Of a DNA stretch of 64,000 bases, positions 54,090-64,000 are shown piece by piece; position 1 is the first letter of the stretch, and each line of letters starts with the position of its first letter. The DNA lies in NCBI RefSeq assembly GCF_029227915.1, contig NC_079881.1, positions 31,845,501-31,909,500 on the forward strand, read 5' to 3'. The notes below the pieces were generated by a model. It searched no databases and had not been told where the DNA came from. It saw only the letters and a program-made list of their open reading frames with translations. The translations under genes and the position numbers were made by a program. Source of the DNA: Hydractinia symbiolongicarpus (taxonomy: Eukaryota > Cnidaria > Hydrozoa > Anthoathecata > Hydractiniidae).

Positions 54090-55160
54090 AGTTAGTTCAA
54101 TTAAGTCCCACAGTCAATCGTTTCATTGTTAAAAGCGATGCAACCTAGTAATATCAGAAAAGTATCGCTAAATACATGTTGGTACGAATATGTGACCCGA
54201 CCGTTGTAACTCAAACGGACTGACACCACTACAAAGTCAATGAAATGTAGTTTTTCAAACTATCGCTGTTTCTTCAGCACGCGATAACGGCTAGGATTAG
54301 TCCCACAGTAAAAATTGACTTATTTATCTAAATTTTTAAATGAAGCACTACCACAGCGCCCAGTATAATCGCTGAGTTCCGGCAATCACGTCAAATTAAG
54401 AAGAATGTTACTTCTTGGAGTCCAATTGTCTCATTTATCATATTTATCAGGTCGCAGTCCAAAGTTAGTTCAATTATGTGCCACAGTCAATCGTTTCACT
54501 GTTAAAACGATGCAACGTAGTAATATGAGAAAAATATCGTTAAATACATGTTGGTAGGAATAGGTGATCCAATCGTTGTAACTCAAACGGACTGACACCG
54601 TTAGAAAGTCAAAGAAATGTAGTTTTTTAAACTGTCGCTATTTCTTCCGCGCGCGATAACGGCTAGGATTGGTCCCGCAGTAAAAAATGACTTATTTATC
54701 TAAATTTTTAAATGAAGCGATACCACAGCGCCCAGTGTAATCACTGAGTTCCGGCAATTATGTCAAATTAAGAAGAATGTTATTTCTTGGATTCCAATTT
54801 TTTTCATTTATCACATTTATTAGGTCGCAGTCCAATGTTAGTTCAATTAAGTCCTACAGTCAATCGTTTCATTGTTAAAAGCGATGCAACCTAGTAATAT
54901 CAGAAAAATATCGCTATATACATGTTGGTATGAATAGGTGTCCAATCGTTGTAACTCAAACGGACTGACACCGTTAGAAAGTCAATGAAATGTAGTTTTT
55001 GAAGATGTCGCTATTTCTTCAGCACGCGATAACGGCTAGGATTGGTCCCGCAGTAAAAAAAGACTCATTAATCTAAATTTTTAAAAGAAGCGCTACCACA
55101 GCGCCCAGTGTAATCGCTGAGTTCCGGCAATCATGTCAAATTAAGAAGAATGTTATTTCC
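54090..55160. repeat. Tetramer HOR, partial third copy
   Basis: AAAAGTATCGC with GACCCGACC, then GAAGCACTACC at 54342, CAATTATGTGCCACAG, GATGCAACGTAGTAATATGAG and the TTATTAGGTCGC monomer at 54714 follow 1490-1491 bp after their partners in the preceding copy. Upstream, monomers 53596 and 53969 come from another source (AAGCAATGC, AGTCTAAAG). The third copy is therefore entered in the middle of monomer 53969, at a hybrid junction. Confidence 0.78.
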
Positions 55161-56578
55161 TGGAGTCCAATTTTCTCATTTATCACATTTATCAGGTCAC
55201 AGTCCAAAGTTAGTTTAGTTAAATCCCACAGTCAATCTTTTCACTGTTAAAAACGATGCAACCTAGTAATATCAGATAAATATCGCTAAATACATGTTGG
55301 TATGAATATGTGACCCAACCGTTGTAACTCAAACGGACTGACACCGCTACAAAGTCAATGAAATGTAGTTTTTGAAACTATCCCTATTTCTTCAGCGCGC
55401 GATAACGGATAGGATTGGTCCCACAGTAAAGAATGACTTATTTATCTAAATTTTTAAATGAAGCGCTACCACAGCGCCCAGTATAATCGCTGAGTTCCGG
55501 CAATCACGTCAAATTAAGAAGAATGTTATTTCTTGGAGTCCAATTTTTTTCATTTATCACATTTATCAGGTCGCAGTCCAATGTTAGTTCAATTAAGTCC
55601 TACAGTCAATCGTTTCATTGTTAAAAGCAATGCAACCTAGTAATATCAGAAAAATATCGCTATATACATGTTGGTACGAATAGGTGTCCAATCGTTGTAA
55701 CTCAAACGGACTGACACCGTTAGAAAGTCAATGAAATGTAGTTTTTGAAGATGTCGCTATTTCTTCAGCACGCGATAACGGCTAGGATTGGTCCCACAGT
55801 AAAAAAAGACTCATTAATCTAAATTTTTAAAAGAAGCGCTACCACAGCGCCCAGTGTAATCGCTGAGTTCCGGCAATCATGTCAAATTAAGAAGAATGTT
55901 ATTTCCTGGAGTCCAATTTTCTCATTTATCACATTTATCAGGTCACAGTCTAAAGTTAGTTTAGTTAAATCCCACAGTCAATCTTTTCACTGTTAAAAAC
56001 GATGCAACCTAGTAATATCAGATAAATATCGCTAAATACATGTTGGTATGAATATGTGACCCAACCGTTGTAACTCAAACGGACTGACATCGTTACAAAG
56101 TCAATGAAATGTAGTTTTTGAAACTATCCCTATTTCTTCAGCGCGCGATAACGGATAGGATTGGTCCCACAGTAAAGAATGACTTTTTTATCTAAATTTT
56201 TAAATGAAGCGCTACCACAGCGCCCAGTATAATCGCTGAGTTCCGGCAATCACGTCAAATTAAGAAGAATGTTACTTCTTGGAGTCCAATTGTCTCATTT
56301 ATCATATTTATCAGGTCGCAGTCCAAAGTTAGTTCAATTAAGTCCTACAGTCAATCGTTTCATTGTTAAAAGCGATGCAACCTAGTAATATCAGAAAAAT
56401 ATCGCTAAATACATGTTGGTACGAATAGGTGATCCAATCGTTGTAACTCAAACGGACTGACACCGTTAGAAAGTCAAAGAAATGTAGTTTTTTAAACTGT
56501 CGCTATTTCTTCCGCGCGCGATAACGGCTAGGATTGGTCCCGCAGTAAAAAATTACTTATTAATCTAAATTTTTAAAT
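55087..56578. repeat. Second tetramer HOR, copy 1 (1492 bp)
   Basis: Monomer starts: 55087 (B with GGTATGAATATG), 55460 (T run before CATTTATC, AAGCAATGC, GTGTCC), 55833 (B with AGTCTAAAG and GGTATG) and 56206 (TTACTTC, GGTGATCC, TTCCGCGCGCG). The unit alternates B with two different A/C-type monomers, so it is a dimer that has itself become a tetramer; GGTATG recurs every 746 bp. Confidence 0.87.
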
Positions 56579-58070
56579 GAAGCGCTACCACAGCGACCAG
56601 TGTAATCGCTGAGTTCCGGCAATCATGTCAAATTAAGAAGAATGTTATTTCCTGGAGTCCAAGTTTCTCATTTATCACATTTATCAGGTCACAGTCCAAA
56701 GTTAGTTTAGTTAAATCCCACAGTCAATCTTTTCACTGTTAAAAACGATGCAACCTAGTAATATCAGATAAATATCGCTAAATACATGTTGGTATGAATA
56801 TGTGACCCAACCGTTGTAACTCAAACGGACTGACACCGCTACAAAGTCAATGAAATGTAGTTTTTGAAACTATCCCTATTTCTTCAGCGCGCGATAACGG
56901 ATAGGATTGGTCCCACAGTAAAGAATGACTTATTTATCTAAATTTTTAAATGAAGCGCTACCACAGCGCCCAGTATAATCGCTGAGTTCCGGCAATCACG
57001 TCAAATTAAGAAGAATGTTATTTCTTGGAGTCCAATTTTTTTCATTTATCACATTTATCAGGTCGCAGTCCAATGTTAGTTCAATTAAGTCCTACAGTCA
57101 ATCGTTTCATTGTTAAAAGCAATGCAACCTAGTAATATCAGAAAAATATCGCTATATACATGTTGGTACGAATAGGTGTCCAATCGTTGTAACTCAAACG
57201 GACTGACACCGTTAGAAAGTCAATGAAATGTAGTTTTTGAAGATGTCGCTATTTCTTCAGCACGCGATAACGGCTAGGATTGGTCCCACAGTAAAAATAG
57301 ACTCATTAATCTAAATTTTTAAAAGAAGCGCTACCACAGCGCCCAGTGTAATCGCTGAGTTCCGGCAATCATGTCAAATTAAGAAGAATGTTATTTCCTG
57401 GAGTCCAATTTTCTCATTTATCACATTTATCAGGTCACAGTCTAAAGTTAGTTTAGTTAAATCCCACAGTCAATCTTTTCACTGTTAAAAACGATGCAAC
57501 CTAGTAATATCAGATAAATATCGCTAAATACATGTTGGTATGAATATGTGACCCAACCGTTGTAACTCAAACGGACTGACATCGCTACAAAGTCAATGAA
57601 ATGTAGTTTTTGAAACTATCCCTATTTCTTCAGCGCGCGATAACGGATAGGATTGGTCCCACAGTAAAGAATGACTTATTTATCTAAATTTTTAAATGAA
57701 GCGCTACCACAGCGCCCAGTATAATCCCTGAGTTCCGGCAATCACGTCAAATTAAGAAGAATGTTACTTCTTGGAGTCCAATTTTCTCATTTATCATATT
57801 TATCAGGTCGCAGTCCAAAGTTAGTTCAATTAAGTCCTACAGTCAATCGTTTCATTGTTAAAAGCGATGCAACCTAGTAATATCAGAAAAATATCGCTAA
57901 ATACATGTTGGTACGAATAGGTGATCCAATCGTTGTAACTCAAACGGACTGACACCGTTAGAAAGTCAAAGAAATGTAGTTTTTTAAACTGTCGCTATTT
58001 CTTCCGCGCGCGATAACGGCTAGGATTGGTCCCGCAGTAAAAAATGACTTATTAATCTAAATTTTTAAAT
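56579..58070. repeat. Second tetramer HOR, copy 2 (1492 bp)
   Basis: Monomer starts: 56579, 56952, 57325, 57698, each exactly 1492 bp after its partner in copy 1. A few private changes are seen (GCGACCAG and CAAGTTTCTC in 56579, AATCCCTGAG in 57698). Copy 2 reads GACATCGCTAC where copy 1 reads GACATCGTTAC. Confidence 0.87.
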
Positions 58071-60677
58071 GAAGCGCTACCACAGCGCCCAGTGTAATCA
58101 CTGAGTCTCAGCAATTATGTCAAATTAAGAAGAATGTTATTTCTTGGAGTCCAATTTTTTTCATTTATCACATTTATCAGGTCGCAGTCCAATGTTAGTT
58201 CAACTAAGTCCTACAGTCAATCGTTTCATTGTTAAAAGCGATGCAATCTAGTAATATGAAAAAAATATCGCTAAATACATGTTGGTACGAATATGTAACC
58301 CAACCGTTGTAACTCAAACGGACTGACACTGTTAGAAAGTCATTGAAATGTAGTATTTGAAACTGTCTCTAATACTTCAGCGCGCTAACATCTAGGATTG
58401 GTCCCACAGTAAAAAATGACTTATTTATCTAAATTTTTAAATGAAGCGCTACCACAGCGCCCAGTATAATCGCTGAGTTCCGGCAATCACGTCAAATTAA
58501 GAAGAATGTTATTTCTTGGAGTCCAATTGTCTTATTTATCATATTTATCAGGTCGCAGTCCAAAGTTAGTTCAATTAAGTCCTACAGTCAATCGTTTCAT
58601 TGTTAAAAGCGATGCAACCTAGTAATTTCAGAAAAATATCGCTAAATACATGTTGGTACGAATAGGTGCCCAATCGTTGTAACTCAAACGGACTGACACC
58701 GTTAGAAAGTCATTAAAACGTAGTATTTGAAACTGTCTCTATTACTTCAGCGCGCTAACGTATAGGATTGGTCCCACAGTAAAAAATGACATTTTTTATC
58801 TTAATTTTTAATTGAAGCGCTACCACAGCGCCTACTGTAATCGCTGAGATTCGGCAGTCATATCAAATTAAGAAGAATGTTATTTCTTGGAGTCCAATTA
58901 TCTCACTTTCACATTTTAAAGGTCACAGTCCATAATCAGTTCAATTAAGTCCCACAGTCAATCGTTTCATTGTTAAAAGCGATGCAACCTAGTAATATCA
59001 GAAAAATATCGCTAAATACATGTTGGTACGAATATGTGACCCAACCGTTGTAACTCAAACGGACTGACACCGCTACAAGGTCAATGAAATGTAGTTTTTC
59101 AAACTATCGCTGTTTCTTCAGCACGCGATAACGGCTAGGATTAGTCCCACAGTAAAAATTGACTTATTTATCTAAATTTTTAAATGAAGCGCTACCACAG
59201 CGCCCAGTATAATCGCTGAGTTCCGGCAATCACGTCAAATTAAGAAGAATGTTACTTCTTGGAGTCCAATTGTCTCATTTATCATATTTATCAGGTAGCA
59301 GTCCAAAGTTAGTTCAATTATGTGCCACAGTCAATCGTTTCACTGTTAAAAGCGATGCAACGTAGTAATATGAGAAAAATATCGTTAAATACATGTTGGT
59401 ACGAATAGGTGATCCAATCGTTGTAACTCAAACGGACTGACACCGTTAGAAAGTCAAAGAAATGTAGTTTTTTAAACTGTCGCTATTTCTTCCGCGCGCG
59501 ATAACGGCTAGGATTGGTCCCGCAGTAAAAAATGACTTATTTATCTAAATTTTTAAATGAAGCGATACCACAGCGCCCAGTGTAATCACTGAGTTCCGGC
59601 AATTATGTCAAATTAAGAAGAATGTTATTTCTTGGAGTCCAATTTTTTTCATTTATCACATTTATCAGGTCGCAGTCCAATGTTAGTTCAATTAAGTCCT
59701 ACAGTCAATCGTTTCATTGTTAGAAGCGATGCAACCTAGTAATATCAGAAAAATATCGCTATATACATGTTGGTACGAATAGGTGTCCAATCGTTGTAAC
59801 TCAAACGGACTGACACCGTTAGAAAGTCAATGAAATGTAGTTTTTGAAGATGTCGCTATTTCTTCAGCACGCGATAACGGCTAGGATTGGTCCCACAGTA
59901 AAAAAAGACTCATTAATCTAAATTTTTAAAAGAAGCGCTACCACAGCGCCCAGTGTAATCACTGAGTTCCGGCAATCATGTCAAATTAAGAAGAATGTTA
60001 TTTCCTGGAGTCCAATTTTCTCATTTATCACATTTATCAGGTCACAGTCCAAAGTTAGTTTAGTTAAATCCCACAGTCAATCTTTTCACTGTTAAAAACG
60101 ATGCAACCTAGTAATATCAGATAAATATCGCTAAATACATGTTGGTATGAATATGTGACCCAACCGTTGTAACTCAAACGGACTGACACCGCTACAAAGT
60201 CAATGAAATGTAGTTTTTGAAACTATCCCTATTTCTTCAGCGCGCGATAACGGATAGGATTGGTCCCACAGTAAAGAATGACTTATTTATCTAAATTTTT
60301 AAATGAAACGCTAGCACAGCGCCCAGTATAATCGCTGAGTTCCGGCAATCACGTCAAATTAAGAAGAATGTTACTTCTTGGAGTCCAATTGTCTCATTTA
60401 TCATATTTATCAGGTCGCAGTCCAAAGTTAGTTCAATTAAGTCCTACAGTCAATCGTTTCATTGTTAAAAGCGATGCAACCTAGTAATATCAGAAAAATA
60501 TCGCTAAATACATGTTGGAACGAATAGGTGATCCAATCGTTGTAACTCAAACGGACTGACACCGTTAGAAAGTCAAAGAAATGTAGTTTTTTAAACTGTC
60601 GCTATTTCTTCCGCGCGCGATAACGGCTAGGATTGGTCCCGCAGTAAAAAATGACTTATTAATCTAAATTTTTATAT

Positions 60678-61034
60678 GAAGCGCTACCACAGCGCCCAGT
60701 GTAATCACTGAGTTCCGGCAATTATGTCAAATTAAGAAGAATGCTATTTCTTGGAGTCCAATTTTTTTCATTCCAAAGTCCAAAGTTAGTTCAATTAAGT
60801 CCTACAGTCAATCGTTTCATTGTTAAAAGCAATGCAACCTAGTAATATCAGAAAAATATCGCTTTATACATGTTGGTACGAATAGGTGTCCAATCGTTGT
60901 AACTCAAACGGACTGACACCGTTAGAAAGTCAATGAAATGCAGTTTTTGAAACTGTCGCTATTTCTTCAGCACGCGATAACGGCTAGGTTTGGTCCCACA
61001 GTAAAAAATGACTTTTTTATCTTAATTTTTAATT
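60678..61034. repeat. Shortest monomer (357 bp), internal deletion with small duplication
   Basis: After TTTTTTCATT (about 60762-60772) the usual TATCACATTTATCAGGTCGC and neighbouring bases are absent. In their place CCAAAGT occurs twice in tandem, so 23 bases are replaced by 7. This looks like a single break-repair or slippage event. It is confined to this copy and has not spread. Confidence 0.82.
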
Positions 61035-61778
61035 GAAGCGCTACTACAGCGCCTAGTGTAATCGCTGAGATTCGGCAGTCATATCAAATTAAGAAGAATG
61101 TTATTTCTTGGAGTCCAATTGTTTCACTTTCACATTTTAAAGGTCACAGTCCATAATTAGTTCAATTAAGTCCCACAGTCAATCGTTTCATTGTTAAAAG
61201 CGATGCAACCTATTAATATCAGAAAAATATCGCTAAATACATGTTGGGACGAATATGTGACCCGACCTTTATAACTCAAACGGACTGACACCGTTAGAAA
61301 TTCAATGAAATGCAGTTTTTGAAACTGTCGCAATTTCTTCAGCACGCGATAACGGCTAGGTTTGGTCCCACAGTAAAAAATGACTTTTTTATCTTAATTT
61401 TTAATTGAAGCGCTACTACAGCGCCTAGTGTAATCGCTGAGATTCGGCAGTCATATCAAATTAAGAAGAATGTTATTTCTTGGAGTCCAATTGTTTCACT
61501 TTCACATTTTAAAGGTCACAGTCCATAATTAGTTCAATTAAGTCCCACAGTCAATCGTTTCATTGTTAAAAGCGATGCAACCTAGTAATATCAGAAAAAT
61601 ATCGCTAAATACATGTTGGGACGAATATGTGACCCGACCTTTATAACTCAAACGGACTGACACCGTTAGAAATTCAATGAAATGCAGTTTTTGAAACTGT
61701 CGCAATTTCTTCAGGGCGCGATAACGCCTAGGATTGGTCCCACAGTAAAAATTGTCTTATTTATCTAAATTTTTAAAT
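61035..61778. repeat. Single-monomer tandem duplication of a type G monomer (372 bp)
   Basis: Monomers 61035 and 61407 share private variants CGCTACTACAGCG, CATAATTAGTTC, TGTTGGGACGAAT, GACCCGACCTTTATAAC, GAAATTCAATG and GTCGCAATTTC. The differences I noticed include CCTATTAAT against CCTAGTAAT near 61212. The ends also differ: CAGCACGCG and GGTTTGG in the first copy, CAGGGCGCG and GGATTGG in the second. It is therefore recent. Confidence 0.87.
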
Positions 61779-64000
61779 GAAGCGCTACCACAGCGCCCAG
61801 TGTAATCGCTGAGTTCCGGCAATCACGTCAAATTAAGAAGAATGTTATTTCTTGGAGTCCAATTGTCTCATTTATCATATTTATCAGGTCGCAGTCCAAA
61901 GTTAGTTCAATTAAGTCCTACAGTCAATCGTTTCATTGTTGAAAGCGATGCAACCTAGTAATTTCAGAAAAATATCGCTAAATACACGTTGGTACGAATA
62001 GGTGCCCAATCGTTGTAACTCAAACGGACTGACACCGTTAGAAAGTCAATGAAATGTAGTTTTTGAAACTGTCGCTATTTCTTCAGCGCGCGATAACGGC
62101 TAGGATTGGTCCGACAGTAAAGAATGACTTATTTATCTAAATTTTTTAATGAAGCGCTACCACTGCGCTCAGTGTAATCCCTGAGTTTCGGCAATCACGT
62201 CAAATTAAGAAGAATGTTATTTCTTGGTGTCCAATTTTTTTCATTTATCACGTTTGTCAGGTCACAGTCCAAAATTAGTTCAATTAAGTCCCACAGTCAA
62301 TCGTTTCATTGTTAAAAGCGATGCAACTTAGTAATATGAGAAAAATATCGCTAAATACATGTTGGTACGAATATGTAACCCAACCGTTGTAACTCAAACG
62401 GACTGACACCGTTAGAAAGTCATTGAAATGTAGTATTTGAAACTGTCTCTATTACTTCAGCGCGCTAACGTCTAGGATTGGTCCCACAGTAAAATTTGAC
62501 TTATTTATCTGAATTTTTAAATGAAGCGCTACCACAGCGCCCAGTATAATTGCTGAGTTCCGGCGATCACGTCAAATTAAGAAAAATGTTATTTCTTGGA
62601 GTCCAATTGTCTCATTTATCATATTTATCAGGTCGCAGTCCAAAGTTAGTTCAATTAAGTCCTACAGCCAATCGTTTCATTGTTAAAAGCGATGCAACCT
62701 AGTAATATCAGAAAAATATCGCTAAATACATGTTGGTACGAATAGGTGTCCCATCGTTGTAGCTCAAACGGACTGACACCGTTAGAAAGTCAATGAAATG
62801 TAGTTTTTGAAACTGTCGCTATTTCTTCCGCGCGCGATAACGGCTTGGATTGGTACCCCAGTAAAAAATGACTTATTAAACTAAATTTTTTAATGAAGCG
62901 CTACCACAGCGCCCAGTGTAATCGCTGAGTTTCGGCAATCATGTCAAATTAAGAGGAATGTTATTTCTTGGAATCCAATTGTCTCACTTATAACATTTAT
63001 AAGGTCACAGTCTTAAATCAGTTCAATTATGTGCCACAGCCAATCAGTTCACAGTTAAAAGCGATGCAACGTAGTAATATGAGAAAAATATCGTTAAATA
63101 ATTGTTGGTACGAATAGGTGACCCAACCGTTGTAACTCAAACGGATTGACACCGTTAGAAAGTCATTGAAATGTAGTTTTAGAAACTGTTGGTATTTCTT
63201 CAGCGCGCGATAACGGCTAGGATTGGTCCCACAGTAAAAAATGACTTATTAATCTAAATTTTTAAATGAAGCGCTACCACAGCGCCCAGTGTAATCGCTG
63301 AGTTCCGGCAATTATGTCAAATTAAGAAGAATGTTATTTCTTGGAGACCAATTGTCTCATTTATCATATTCATCAGGTCGCAGTCCAAAGTTAGTTGAAT
63401 TAAGTCCTACAGTCAATCGTTTCATTGTTAAAAGCGATGCAACCTAGTAATATGAGAAAAATATCGCTAAATACATGTTGGTACAAATAGGTGATCCAAT
63501 CGTTGTAACTCAAACGGACTGACACCGTTAAAATGTCAATGAAATGTAGTTTTTGAAACTGTCGCTATTTCTTCCGCGCGAGATAACGGCTAGAATTGGT
63601 ACCCCAGTAAAAAATGACTTATTAATCTAAATTTTTAAATGAAGCGCTACCACAGCGCCCAGTGTAATGGCTGTGTTCCGGCAATCATGTCAAATTAAGA
63701 AGAATGTTATTTCTTGGAGTCCAATTTTTTTCATTTATCACATTTATCAGGTCGCAGTCCAATGTTAGTTCAATTAAGTCCTACAGTCAATCGTTTCATT
63801 GTTAGAAGCAATGCAACCTAGTAATATCAGAAAAATATCGCTATATACATGTTGGTACGAATAGGTGTCCAATCGTTGTAACTCAAACGGACTGACACCG
63901 TTAGAAAGTCAATGAAATGTAGTTTTTGAAGATGTCGCTATTTCTTCAGCACGCGATAACGGCTAGGATTGGTCCCACAGTAAAAAAAGACTCATTAATC

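Larger units (their letters stand above)
1..64000. repeat. Satellite DNA array, ~372-bp monomer, about 172 copies head to tail
   Basis: The same unit recurs without interruption and always in the same orientation. Anchors (G of GAAGCG) run 8, 381, 754, 1125, 1497, 1869 through 63268, 63641. Spacing is almost always 370-374 bp. Exceptions are the type D monomers (367-368), a 364-bp monomer at 29021 and a 357-bp monomer at 60678. The window begins with the last 7 bases of one monomer and ends inside another, so the array continues on both sides. Stop codons punctuate all frames of a typical monomer, so it is non-coding. This is eukaryotic satellite DNA, most likely centromeric or other heterochromatin; that location is inferred from array size and homogeneity. 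I do not recognise the family or species. Confidence 0.97.
58071..64000. repeat. Mixed-type block to the right edge (16 monomers, last one cut)
   Basis: Monomer starts: 58071, 58443, 58814 (G), 59186, 59559, 59932, 60305, 60678 (damaged), 61035 (G), 61407 (G), 61779, 62151, 62523, 62895, 63268, 63641. Monomers 59186-60677 resemble 54342-55086 and 56206-56578. Monomer 62895 has CAATTATGTGCCACAG with CAATCAGTTCACAG and other unusual changes. The window stops about 12 bases before the next monomer would begin. Order is irregular, as at the left edge. Confidence 0.78.

Noticed and set aside
1-64000. CRISPR array
   Set aside because: Repeats are 372 bp and directly abut each other with no unique spacers and no cas genes.
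1-64000. Virus, transposon or prophage remnants
   Set aside because: No terminal repeats, target-site duplications, polyA-tailed inserts or protein-coding remnants interrupt the array.

Overview
The whole 64,000-base window is one uninterrupted tandem satellite array. A unit of about 372 bp (roughly 38% G+C) is repeated head to tail in one orientation about 172 times. Using the G of the GAAGCG box as monomer position 1, the first anchor is at 8 and the last at 63641, giving a mean spacing of about 372.1 bp. I see no protein-coding gene, tRNA, rRNA, transposon, CRISPR array or unique-sequence island. Long satellite arrays like this are typical of eukaryotic centromeric, pericentromeric or other constitutive heterochromatin. 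CpG is not depleted in the monomer, which hints at a genome with little germline CpG methylation, such as many insects, but I cannot name the species.

Monomers fall into recognisable sequence types, named here A to G by diagnostic short motifs, and most of the array is built from ordered multi-monomer units (higher-order repeats, HORs) and hybrids between types. From left to right: 8-6704 is a mixed zone with a trimer-scale duplication. 6705-10032 is an irregular zone where the deletion-bearing type D appears. 10033-16728 is three copies of a six-monomer HOR of exactly 2232 bp (A-B-C-D-E-F), followed by a five-monomer derivative (16729-18586) that starts with a clean A/B fusion monomer. 18587-25294 is a shuffled zone of the same types. 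25295-35719 is a 14-monomer (5.2 kb) unit present twice with almost no difference apart from a 9-bp deletion. 34229-46893 contains a second long duplication 18 to 19 monomers out of register, with a two-monomer duplication between its copies. 46521-47266 is a one-monomer duplication. 50.69-55.1 kb is a four-monomer HOR (about 1490 bp). 55087-58070 is another four-monomer HOR (1492 bp, two copies). 58071-64000 is a mixed zone with a damaged monomer and one more single-monomer duplication.

The most informative large-scale pattern is layering. Type G monomers occur at both sides (1.1-8.2 kb and 48-61.8 kb) but not between about 8.2 and 47.6 kb, where the youngest long duplications lie. This fits recent expansion inside an older array by unequal exchange. 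Within the monomer, a near-invariant core carries alternating CCGTT / AACGG / CCGTT arms, the best candidate for a protein-binding site. No canonical CENP-B box was found.
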